From the NCBI GenBank assembly GCA_913040765.1, contig CAJWIA010000024.1, positions 1 to 12,026 on the forward strand: a stretch of 12,026 bases of DNA. Direction: 5' to 3'. Numbering within the stretch: the first letter of the stretch is position 1; every line of letters begins with the position of its first letter. Below, one piece after another: positions 1 through 6,861 of the stretch. Below the pieces are notes generated by a model. That model was not told the origin of the DNA. It saw only the letters and a list, made by a program, of their open reading frames with translations, and searched no databases. This DNA is from an uncultured Anaerolineales bacterium. GTDB lineage: Bacteria; Chloroflexota; Anaerolineae; Anaerolineales; UBA11657. Position numbers and translations under genes: made by a program.

Positions 1-294
1 TGCAGGATCATATTCGAGGTCTGCATCCTGTGTGATGGTGTAATCGCCATTACACAAAGGAATAGCTGTACGAACTGAATGACCTTTACCTCGATTCTCA
101 GGTTGCATAATGATTTGAACATTATCTGCGCAATAATTGAGCAACAAATCTTTAGTACCATCTGTAGAACAATTGTCAACAACTATAATCTGTTTCTGCC
201 AGTCCGGACCAATATCAGCCTGCTGCACTCGCTTCAAAATCTCCACTATAGTCGCACATTCGTTATACACTGGAACTATGATTGAGAGTTTCAA
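1..294 (-). CDS. Family 2 glycosyltransferase, N-terminal part (runs off the window)
   Basis: The first 98 codons of a GT-A fold glycosyltransferase are present, and the gene continues past base 1. The protein opens with LKLSIIVPVYNE, the usual first strand and nucleotide-binding loop of GT2 enzymes. It continues with VDNCSTDGT (the common form is VDDGSTDGT), then NRGKGHSVRTAI, and ends at the metal-binding region QDADLEYDP. That last motif and the NRGKG block resemble the polyprenyl-phosphate mannose/glucose synthase (DPM1-like) branch, but the acceptor cannot be told from this fragment. The start is a TTG at 294-292 that shares a TTGA overlap with the stop of the upstream rfbH-type gene, and the GT2 fold begins within three codons of it. 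No good Shine-Dalgarno is seen, so translation is probably coupled to the upstream gene. As the last visible operon member it may transfer the dideoxy sugar or build a neighbouring sugar; that is inference. Confidence 0.9.
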   Translation of the reverse strand, partial: MKLSIIVPVYNECATIVEILKRVQQADIGPDWQKQIIVVDNCSTDGTKDLLLNYCADNVQIIMQPENRGKGHSVRTAIPLCNGDYTITQDADLEYDPA

Positions 295-1616
295 CGCAAA
301 GATGCCTGCATGAAACTGGTAAATATATCCAGCATGTAATCAATCTGCTTGTTATTCAAACCCGGATAAACTCCAACAAAGAATGTAGATTGCATCACAT
401 GGTCAGAAACCGGTAATTCACCTATGATCCTACAGTCAATTTCTGAGAAACCTGGTTGACGTAACACATTTCCAGCAAACAACATTCTAGTTTCGATATT
501 ATTATCTTCTAAGTAACGAATGATCTCCTTGCGACCAAATGGAGCATCCTGTCGCACTGTAATTGGAAATGCAAACCAAGAAGGATCTGATTTTTTGTGC
601 CATCTAGGTAGAGTGAGATAATCTTGCCATTGCTCCAAACCAGAATATAGGCGCATAAAGTTTCTTTTCCGGACATCTATAAAATCAGGTAATTTTTCCA
701 ACTGAGCTAAACCAAGGGCAGCCTGAGGATCAGTTAATTTTAGATTATATCCAATCTCTGTAAAATAATATCTATGATCATAGTACCCTGCTATGCCAGG
801 TATCTCTCGTTCGAACCTTCGACCACACTTACCATCAGTCGGATTCTCATATTCGCACCAACAATCCCGTCCCCAGTCACGAACACTTCGAGCTATTCTA
901 GCTAGACTATGACTCCTGGTAAAAACAGCACCTCCCTCCCCCAAAGTAATATGATGTGCGGGGTAAAAACTAAGCGTAGCAATATCACCGAAGGTACCCA
1001 ACATACGACCATCATACGTAGAACCTAAAGCATCACACACATCTTCAATCAATATCAGATTGTGTTCATTAACAATTTGCATAATAGCATCCATGTCAGC
1101 TGGATTGCCGAGCGTATGCGCAAACATAATAGCGCGGGTACGTGAAGAAATTGCAGCCTGCACTTGATTGATATCCAAGTTGTAGTCAGCTATTCCACAA
1201 TCCACAAAAACAGGAGTAAGTCTGTTTTGTACAAGAGGCGCCACAGTGGTAGGAAATGATGTTGCTGGCACTATTACTTCATCACCAGGTACGAGGCGTT
1301 GTTCTCCACGCTTTCGACTGCATAAGGCTGTAACAGCTACTAGATTAGCTGATGAACCTGAGTTTACTGGAATAATTTCACTTACCCCAAGAAATTTACC
1401 TAGTTCTAGTTCAAACTGTTTCGCGTACGGACCTGCTGTAAGCCAAAAGTCAAGCACTGAAGCAACCATCATGTTCATATCCCGCTCATCAAATACTCGT
1501 CCTGCATATTTGACTCGACTTTTACCTGGAAAAAACTCTTGGTCTGAATGCTCAATTAGATAGTATTCTGCAACCTTCTGCATTATTTCTGATTTTAATC
1601 GGTCTTTACTCGTCAT
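291..1616 (-). CDS. rfbH: CDP-4-keto-6-deoxy-D-glucose 3-dehydrase (E1), PLP and [2Fe-2S] enzyme, RfbH/AscC/DdhC type
   Basis: This 441-residue protein is a DegT/DnrJ/EryC1-fold enzyme, close to the roughly 437 residues usual for E1. In the family it removes the C-3 hydroxyl of CDP-4-keto-6-deoxyglucose using PMP, with electrons from an E3 reductase. The subgroup marks are clear. The PLP lysine of ordinary aminotransferases is replaced by histidine in SFYPAHHITLGEGG (H221), so it should be a dehydrase and not a transaminase. Iron-sulfur ligand candidates are C194 (in EDVCDALG), C252, C254 and C264. From memory, the reference Yersinia E1 pattern is C-X57-C-X1-C-X7-C; here it is C-X57-C-X1-C-X9-C, a two-residue longer last gap. 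GYNLKLTDPQAALGLAQL (289-306) is also typical. The ATG start overlaps the preceding SDR stop as ATGA, and the TGA stop overlaps the glycosyltransferase TTG. No E3 (rfbI/ascD/ddhD) gene is visible, so it should lie beyond base 1 or elsewhere. Confidence 0.94.
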   Translation of the reverse strand: MTSKDRLKSEIMQKVAEYYLIEHSDQEFFPGKSRVKYAGRVFDERDMNMMVASVLDFWLTAGPYAKQFELELGKFLGVSEIIPVNSGSSANLVAVTALCSRKRGEQRLVPGDEVIVPATSFPTTVAPLVQNRLTPVFVDCGIADYNLDINQVQAAISSRTRAIMFAHTLGNPADMDAIMQIVNEHNLILIEDVCDALGSTYDGRMLGTFGDIATLSFYPAHHITLGEGGAVFTRSHSLARIARSVRDWGRDCWCEYENPTDGKCGRRFEREIPGIAGYYDHRYYFTEIGYNLKLTDPQAALGLAQLEKLPDFIDVRKRNFMRLYSGLEQWQDYLTLPRWHKKSDPSWFAFPITVRQDAPFGRKEIIRYLEDNNIETRMLFAGNVLRQPGFSEIDCRIIGELPVSDHVMQSTFFVGVYPGLNNKQIDYMLDIFTSFMQASLR

Positions 1617-2491
1617 AAATTACCTGTCTCAGAATCAATTAAAATACTAAGACCTTCTTCCAGTACAGTTGTTGCTCTCCAACCAATTAATGTATCGGTA
1701 AGTTCTGCATTTCCCATTACGCTCATATTTTCTCCATTCCTATAGGGAAGTTCTCCAAAACTGGGAGGCACATTACATCCTGCCAGCTGATAAAGTGTCT
1801 CCACTACCTCCCGCAATTGAGTCCCTATGCCAGTACCGATATCAACAGTCATTGCAGATTCAAGTTCAGATTGAGCCACAGAAATTAATCCAGAAGCTAC
1901 ATCGTCTACAAACACCCAATCACGAACTTGCTCACCAGGAGATAGAGGAAATTTGACACCGCTAATCAAAGCATTTAAAGCTGCTGGAAGTACGTTTTTA
2001 GAGGATTGTCCTGGACCATAACATTGATATATCATTGCCCCTGCCACTGGCCAACCTTTGGTACGTCCATACATGGAACAAAATCCCCACCCTGCTGCTT
2101 TACTCACTGCATAGGGACTGTTCAGATCTAATTCGGTTGGACTGCGAGCAACTACTACCTTGACATTACCTTGGATAGCCTTAAGCAAGTTGACTGTTCC
2201 AATAGTGTTTACCCCAATAGCTCTTTCTTCAGAAAGAAAGGGATCACTCGCTCCTGCTGCTGCTAAATGAAAAACAATTTCAGGAGAATAAATGTCTAGT
2301 ACTTTTGAAATCGCATCTGGATCAGCAATATCACCATCTAAGAACCCAAACAAATCCGACTGTCCGAGCTTTTGTCTATCCAATCCTACAACCTTTGCGC
2401 CCACCTTAACTAAGTGTCTGCATAGATGACTGCCGACAAAACCTTCTGAGCCAGTAATCAAAACAGACTTGTTTGCCCAAAACTCGTTCAC
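1613..2491 (-). CDS. Extended SDR (NAD-dependent epimerase/dehydratase family), probable CDP-dideoxyhexose 4-reductase or epimerase
   Basis: An extended short-chain dehydrogenase of about 292 residues. The Rossmann loop is GSEGFVGSHL (14-23), followed by the HLAAAGASDP strand, the catalytic YAVSK (Y127, K131) and RDWVFVDDVASG (190-201), typical of sugar-nucleotide SDRs. The usual S/T-rich strand before the tyrosine reads VVVARSPTEL. Between a 4,6-dehydratase and an E1 3-dehydrase, its likely job is the final C-4 keto reduction (as RfbJ abequose or RfbS paratose synthases do) or an epimerisation. Product stereochemistry cannot be read from sequence. Start choice: a GTG at 2491-2489 forms a GTGA overlap with the rfbG stop, and the protein then begins NEFWANKSVLITG, parallel to NTHFWRDRRVLITG in rfbG. 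A GTG nine codons upstream (2518) is an alternative. Neither has a convincing ribosome binding site, which suits translational coupling. The TGA stop overlaps the rfbH ATG. Confidence 0.87.
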   Translation of the reverse strand: MNEFWANKSVLITGSEGFVGSHLCRHLVKVGAKVVGLDRQKLGQSDLFGFLDGDIADPDAISKVLDIYSPEIVFHLAAAGASDPFLSEERAIGVNTIGTVNLLKAIQGNVKVVVARSPTELDLNSPYAVSKAAGWGFCSMYGRTKGWPVAGAMIYQCYGPGQSSKNVLPAALNALISGVKFPLSPGEQVRDWVFVDDVASGLISVAQSELESAMTVDIGTGIGTQLREVVETLYQLAGCNVPPSFGELPYRNGENMSVMGNAELTDTLIGWRATTVLEEGLSILIDSETGNL

Positions 2492-3477
2492 GTCTGCAAT
2501 AGGAAGGTGCGATACCACTCAAAAGTCTCTAACAGACCATCATGCAATGAATATTCGGCCTTCCACCCGAGTCGCTCTTCAGCGAGTTTGCTGGAAAGAT
2601 ATTGATCTTGAATCTCATTCGACGCAGCATTTTGAATAATAGGCTTAACATTATTATCACCAGAAATATCTAATATGCTTTCCACCATTTCCAATGCTGT
2701 AACAGGATCATCAGTACCAAAATTGTAGGCCATACCAGAATGTGCATCTCTATCTTCGGCAAGATTTTCTATCAGCATAATACATGCCCTCACAATATCT
2801 TGCACATACACATAATCACGTTTTGGTTTACCATCAGATCGGATAACTGGCGGCTCGCGATTGATGACACTACGCATTGTGCCAGGCACTATCCGATTCC
2901 AATTTAAATCTCCGCCACCATACATGTTGGCACATCTCGTTATTGCCACTGGCAAGCCATAAGTATTAGCATAAGTGCGTGCAATCATATCAGTGCATAA
3001 TTTTGAGACATCATATGGATGATCCCCCTGCAATGCCACTGATTCAGAGTAAGGCAGATCTTTGTGCGCCCCATATGCTTTGTCACTAGATGCAACTAAC
3101 ATCTGCTCAAGTCCTGGCCATTGTCGAGCAGCATCTAGAACTATCCAGCTACCCCTTATATTAGTTTCAAAAGTAGGTACAGGTGCTCTATTTGCAATCC
3201 CCACTGCAGTCTGCGCAGCAAGATGAATACAAGTCTGTATCTCATAATCAGAAAATACGCGTAATACTAAATCACTGTCTGTGATACTGCCACGTACGAT
3301 ATTTAATCGTTTAATAGTGCCAGCACGGACTAATTCACTATGAGGAATATTGTCTCTTACAATGCCAACAACATCAGCACCTAGTTCAAGTAGTCTTAAA
3401 GACATCCATGATCCCAGCATACCCGTACAACCAGTTATAAGCACTCTGCGATCACGCCAGAAATGAGTATTAGTCAT
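2488..3477 (-). CDS. rfbG: CDP-glucose 4,6-dehydratase (RfbG type)
   Basis: A 329-residue extended SDR, somewhat shorter than the roughly 357 residues of enterobacterial RfbG. The family converts CDP-glucose to CDP-4-keto-6-deoxyglucose in the cytoplasm with tightly bound NAD. Visible motifs are LITGCTGMLGSW (13-24, NAD loop), HLAAQTAVGIANRAP (85-99), SSDKAYG (130-136, the SDK form typical of CDP-glucose dehydratases), YDVSK (Y155, K159), RCANMYGGGDLNWNRIVPG (181-199) and RDYVYVQDI (220-228). The ATG at 3477 is preferred because GGGGAG sits just upstream (3484-3489) and the codon follows the rfbF stop by 1 bp. An in-frame ATG at 3576 would only add 33 non-homologous residues read through the end of rfbF. 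The stop TGA overlaps the GTG start of the next SDR. Its substrate would come from the adjacent rfbF product, and its product feeds rfbH. Confidence 0.92.
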   Translation of the reverse strand: MTNTHFWRDRRVLITGCTGMLGSWMSLRLLELGADVVGIVRDNIPHSELVRAGTIKRLNIVRGSITDSDLVLRVFSDYEIQTCIHLAAQTAVGIANRAPVPTFETNIRGSWIVLDAARQWPGLEQMLVASSDKAYGAHKDLPYSESVALQGDHPYDVSKLCTDMIARTYANTYGLPVAITRCANMYGGGDLNWNRIVPGTMRSVINREPPVIRSDGKPKRDYVYVQDIVRACIMLIENLAEDRDAHSGMAYNFGTDDPVTALEMVESILDISGDNNVKPIIQNAASNEIQDQYLSSKLAEERLGWKAEYSLHDGLLETFEWYRTFLLQT

Positions 3478-3478
3478 T

Positions 3479-4270
3479 CTAGTCTCCCCACACTTTCCAA
3501 GGCGCACTATTGTTCCAAACATTATTGAGATTTTGCGCATCCTTAAGAGTGTCCATAGAAGCCCAAAATCCTTCATGTTTGTACATCATCAACTCTCCAT
3601 CAGAAGCCAGTTTTGGCATTACATCTGTTTCTAAGTCTACTTTACCGTCACCATCTAAGTACTCTAATACACTACGGTCGAAAACAAAGAAACCTGCATT
3701 AATCCAATGATCCAATCTAGGTTTCTCATGCATGCTATACACGCGCCCTTGATCATCAATGTCCAAAACGCCATACTGAGACAATGGTCGATATCCGGTC
3801 ACAGTGGCAATACAATCATGACTGCTATGAAATTCGATTGCACTATTGACATCTATATCACCGATACCATCACCATAAGTAACACATAATGTCTTTGCGT
3901 CTATACGGTTTATTGCCATACGAATGCGATCAGATTTCGAAGTTTGTACACCTGCGTCAAAAAGATTAACATGCCAATCTTTCTCCACTCCGCTCGAAGG
4001 TATTCTAGAGTCTTCTGTACCCAGTCTGAACTCAAGATCCTGGGTCAACGAGCTAAAATTGAGAAAGTATTTACGAAAAACCTCTCCATGATGGCCCAAA
4101 GGCAAAATAAAATTAGTATGGCCAAAATGTGAGTACAAGCGCATAACATGCCACAATATAGGCCGGCTACCCACCTCAACTAGGTGCTTAGGCCTATTAC
4201 CCAAATCCGCTCTCATGCGCGAACCGGATCCACCTACTAGTAAAACCACTGGCAAGCTAGTCATTGACAT
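3479..4270 (-). CDS. rfbF: Glucose-1-phosphate cytidylyltransferase (RfbF type)
   Basis: A 263-residue nucleotidyltransferase, close to the family norm of about 257. It joins CTP and glucose 1-phosphate to give CDP-glucose, the first committed step toward CDP-3,6-dideoxyhexoses. Supporting motifs: LVGGSGSRMR (11-20), a variant of the GGxGTRL NTP loop; NRPKHLVEVGSRPILWHVMRLYS (25-47), with PKHL where enterobacterial enzymes have PKPM; TYGDGIGDID (131-140), metal and sugar binding; HEKP (181-184); INAGFFVFD (190-198); and GFWASMDTLKDAQNL (234-248) with APWKVW near the end. The last two blocks are diagnostic for CDP-glucose over other nucleotide sugars. GGTGA lies 6 nt before the ATG at 4270; a second ATG two codons later is possible. 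It is the first gene of the minus-strand operon, with a promoter and a hairpin-bearing leader directly upstream. Confidence 0.93.
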   Translation of the reverse strand: MSMTSLPVVLLVGGSGSRMRADLGNRPKHLVEVGSRPILWHVMRLYSHFGHTNFILPLGHHGEVFRKYFLNFSSLTQDLEFRLGTEDSRIPSSGVEKDWHVNLFDAGVQTSKSDRIRMAINRIDAKTLCVTYGDGIGDIDVNSAIEFHSSHDCIATVTGYRPLSQYGVLDIDDQGRVYSMHEKPRLDHWINAGFFVFDRSVLEYLDGDGKVDLETDVMPKLASDGELMMYKHEGFWASMDTLKDAQNLNNVWNNSAPWKVWGD

Positions 4271-4294
4271 ATATAGTCACCGATTCATGAAAAA

Positions 4295-4315
4295 CGCTCT
4301 CGAATACCGAGAGCG
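4295..4315 (-). terminator. Intrinsic-terminator-like hairpin in the rfbF leader (candidate attenuator)
   Basis: An 8-bp perfect GC-rich stem (CGCTCTCG / CGAGAGCG) encloses a 5-nt loop. On the minus strand it is followed at once by TTTTT (4294-4290), the layout of a rho-independent terminator. A G-U and an A-U pair can lengthen the stem. It lies downstream of the predicted rfb start site and 19 nt before the rfbF ATG, so it would stop rfb transcripts early unless prevented. It could instead only block antisense transcription out of the transglycosylase gene. Confidence 0.7.
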
Positions 4316-4326
4316 CTAAATTAGCG
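4314..4326. promoter_or_regulatory. 13-bp dyad at the predicted rfb transcription start
   Basis: CGCTAA and TTAGCG form a perfect palindrome around one central base. It covers roughly +3 to +15 of the predicted rfb transcript and abuts the terminator-like stem, sharing two bases with it. It could be a repressor operator or a small first hairpin of the leader RNA. No protein is assigned. Confidence 0.4.
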
Positions 4327-4334
4327 ACATTGAA

Positions 4335-4363
4335 ATCATATCAGACGCACATGTTAATGTCAA
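4335..4363 (-). promoter_or_regulatory. Sigma-70-type promoter of the rfb operon
   Basis: On the minus strand TTGACA (4363-4358) is followed by a 17-bp spacer and TATGAT (4340-4335). A TG one base before the -10 (TGATATGAT) makes it an extended -10 promoter. The -35 is perfect and the -10 is 5 of 6. The predicted start is a G near 4328, giving a leader of about 58 nt before rfbF. Confidence 0.75.
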
Positions 4364-4370
4364 CGAAGCA

Positions 4371-4379
4371 TGGTACACT
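4371..4379 (+). promoter_or_regulatory. Extended -10 promoter of the transglycosylase gene
   Basis: TGG followed by TACACT (4374-4379) is an extended -10 on the plus strand. No good -35 is seen at 16-18 bp spacing. The predicted start is G4386 or A4387, at the ATG itself, implying a leaderless mRNA. It lies back to back with the rfb -35 box, 10 bp away. Confidence 0.5.
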
Positions 4380-4386
4380 CGGCGCG

Positions 4387-6855
4387 ATGAAAATTCACCA
4401 CTATATTTGGGTATGTGTTGTCCTAACAATTGCAACTGTATCCTGCTCTCAAGCACCAACTGTGGAGATAGATCAATCTGAACCATCAACCACAGTAGAC
4501 GTGGAAGCCACTGCAACTTCTCCTAGTACTAACATCACTGAACAAAATGCCATTAATAGTTTGAATAACTCCGATACGAGTACTGATGCTTCAACAGCAC
4601 CAGCAACGCTTACTCCCGCACATGAGAGTATTAATGCAGGCCAACTTGCCTTGCGCAACAGTAACTGGCAAGCAGCAATAGACTCATATATTCTGGCCCT
4701 TGACCAATCAGATGAAGATGATGAAATACACTTAGATGCGCACCTTGGTCTAGCCCATAGTTATCTGAGGAGCAAAGCTATGTGGACCGCACTAGAAACC
4801 TTAGAAACATTTGAAGCAAATCATCCAACTGCACATAATATGGCCGATGCAATATTTCTTTTAGGTTTAACAAACCATCAAGTAGGCAACCATACAATAG
4901 CTATACAATATTTTGATCAATACCTAGAGCAATACCCAAACATGATCGATTCATACGTACTCGAACTTATTGGAGATGCCCATAGATCCTTAGCAAAATA
5001 CAGTACCTCGGCAGACTACTACGAGTCAGCAATACTAAAGCCACGTAGTACTAACATCAATTTTCTTCTGCTCGACAAAGCCGAAGTATTACAAGCAGCT
5101 GGTAAAACACCTGAATCTATAACCCTTTTTGACCTTGTAGCCACTAATACAAAGTATGACAACACAAGAGCCCAAATGGATTACAAACGGGCCCAGACTA
5201 TGGTAGCAGCCAACCAAATCAATACAGCTATACAGTACTATAAACACGCAGTCAATACATACCCTGAATCATACTACTCTTACCTATCTCTTGTTGAACT
5301 ACTTAGCTATGGAACTATAGTCAATGAATTCCAACGCGGCTTAATTGATTACCATGCTGAGCAACATACACCAGCAATACTAGCTTTTCGCCGGTATCTC
5401 TCAACAAATCCTAACCATGATGCACAAGCCCACTATTATATGGCCCTATCGTACCGCAACCTTGATAATATTCCAGCTGCAAAACTACATTTCCAAGAAA
5501 TCATTGACACACATCCCGACGATCCTTTATGGGGTGAGGCATGGCTTGAGTTCGCCTATACGCAATGGGGATGGGAGGACAACTACTCAGGTGCCGTGTC
5601 AAAACTGAGAGCCATGGGATCTACTTATCCCAAGCATAGTATGGCGCCTGAGATTCTCTTTTACGCAGCTCGTATAGCAGAACGAGGAAAATATTTAGAT
5701 GCTGCTTCGGATCTATGGGGTCAGGTAGCCGACAACTACCCAAACACTAAACTAGCCTCTGAAGCTGCCTTTCTTTCAGGTATAACTTTCTACCGTCAGG
5801 ATAATTTTGTGGAAGCTGAGAGACGTTTTAGTCAATCAATTGACCTAAATCAAGGAGATGACAGTCAGCTATCAGCCTCACTGCTATGGCTAGGTAAAGT
5901 GCACTCGAATAATGGCAGCACTGAGTTAGCAGAAAATGCATGGGTAAAAGCAATTGATACAGATGAATCTGGATATTATGGAATTAGGGCAAAACAAATG
6001 GTCAATGGGAATCTACCATTTCACCCAACACCAAATGTCAACTTCACATTGGCGTCTAATCTAGAATCACAGCAAAAGGCGGAGGATTGGATTGCACAAC
6101 ATTTAGGTATCCAAAACAAGAATCTTGGTGGTTTGTCAAATAAATTGATGTCAGATGAACTCTGGATCAGAGGAAGCACACTTTGGCGATTAGGACAATT
6201 TGAGGACGCTCGCGAAGAACTGGATAATTTAAGTAATAATTACAAAAGTGATGGTTTGGTCTCATATCAATTATCTATAGCCTACAAAGATTTGGGTTAC
6301 TACTATGGTGCTATATGGGCTGCACGTTACTGTATGGATGCACTGGGGCTCTACAACAACATAGATGCACCAAAGTTTATTACACAACTACGCTACGGTC
6401 CATACTATCTTGACCTGATACATCCAATATCCAAACAATATGATATAGATCCACTTATCGTTGCGTCTCTAATACGGCAAGAAAGCTTATATCAAGGCGA
6501 AGTAACTTCCTCAGCTTATGCGCAAGGATTAATGCAAGTCATACCCCCGACTGGCGACTATATTGCCCGCCAACTTCGCTGGCATAATTATCAGACTGCA
6601 GACCTATATCGCCCACATATTAATGTAGCTTTCGGAGTCTACTACCTTGATGAACAATTAGGAATTTTCAACGGTAACAAGTATGCTGCATTATCCGCCT
6701 ACAATGCTGGACCTGGTAACACTTCTATTTGGAACAAATTGGCAAAAAATGATTACGATCTGCTTGTAGAAATAATAAGACTTGATGAACCCCAGGAATA
6801 TATACGCCGCATTGCGCAACATTACTCAGTCTACCATCACTTATATGCAGACTAG
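4387..6855 (+). CDS. Exported TPR-repeat lytic transglycosylase (SLT domain), probable lipoprotein
   Basis: An 822-residue protein of the Slt70-like architecture. A signal peptide (1-19) ends in TVSC at C20, an imperfect lipobox because Thr is unusual at -3. A Ser/Thr/Asn-rich linker (about 21-75) follows, then a long helical region with many TPR-like units (for example around AHLGLAHSYLRSKAMW and HYYMALSYRNLDNIPAAKLHF). The C-terminal SLT domain has RQES with catalytic E699, SSAYAQGLMQVIPPTG (the usual SSAGA... carries Tyr here) and AYNAGPGN around 771-778. The family cleaves peptidoglycan between MurNAc and GlcNAc to form 1,6-anhydro ends, acting outside the membrane. The ATG at 4387 is chosen because it directly begins the signal peptide. 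The in-frame ATG at 4330 adds 19 residues that spoil it and lies upstream of the predicted promoter. No Shine-Dalgarno is seen. The gene is divergent from the rfb operon and convergent with the binding-protein gene. Confidence 0.9.
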   Translation: MKIHHYIWVCVVLTIATVSCSQAPTVEIDQSEPSTTVDVEATATSPSTNITEQNAINSLNNSDTSTDASTAPATLTPAHESINAGQLALRNSNWQAAIDSYILALDQSDEDDEIHLDAHLGLAHSYLRSKAMWTALETLETFEANHPTAHNMADAIFLLGLTNHQVGNHTIAIQYFDQYLEQYPNMIDSYVLELIGDAHRSLAKYSTSADYYESAILKPRSTNINFLLLDKAEVLQAAGKTPESITLFDLVATNTKYDNTRAQMDYKRAQTMVAANQINTAIQYYKHAVNTYPESYYSYLSLVELLSYGTIVNEFQRGLIDYHAEQHTPAILAFRRYLSTNPNHDAQAHYYMALSYRNLDNIPAAKLHFQEIIDTHPDDPLWGEAWLEFAYTQWGWEDNYSGAVSKLRAMGSTYPKHSMAPEILFYAARIAERGKYLDAASDLWGQVADNYPNTKLASEAAFLSGITFYRQDNFVEAERRFSQSIDLNQGDDSQLSASLLWLGKVHSNNGSTELAENAWVKAIDTDESGYYGIRAKQMVNGNLPFHPTPNVNFTLASNLESQQKAEDWIAQHLGIQNKNLGGLSNKLMSDELWIRGSTLWRLGQFEDAREELDNLSNNYKSDGLVSYQLSIAYKDLGYYYGAIWAARYCMDALGLYNNIDAPKFITQLRYGPYYLDLIHPISKQYDIDPLIVASLIRQESLYQGEVTSSAYAQGLMQVIPPTGDYIARQLRWHNYQTADLYRPHINVAFGVYYLDEQLGIFNGNKYAALSAYNAGPGNTSIWNKLAKNDYDLLVEIIRLDEPQEYIRRIAQHYSVYHHLYAD

Positions 6856-6861
6856 TTAGTC
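6850..6861. other. Shared stop region of two convergent genes
   Basis: The bases CTAG at 6852-6855 supply the TAG stop of the transglycosylase (6853-6855, plus) and the TAG stop of the binding protein (6854-6852, minus). They sit inside a small dyad, GACTA-GT-TAGTC. No hairpin with a T tract is visible on either side, so the transcripts probably overlap at their 3' ends. Confidence 0.85.

Noticed and set aside
79..285. 68-codon plus-strand open frame
   Set aside because: The opposite strand encodes clear GT2 motifs; this frame is a by-product.
1246..1563. 105-codon plus-strand open frame
   Set aside because: It is a shadow of the rfbH-type gene, with no ribosome binding site or homology.
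3478..3576. N-terminal extension of the rfbG frame by 33 residues
   Set aside because: It lies inside the rfbF 3' end, has no SDR homology, and ATG 3477 has a strong GGGGAG site.
4330..4386. Upstream ATG for the transglycosylase
   Set aside because: It would add 19 polar residues before the signal peptide, has no ribosome binding site and lies before the predicted promoter.
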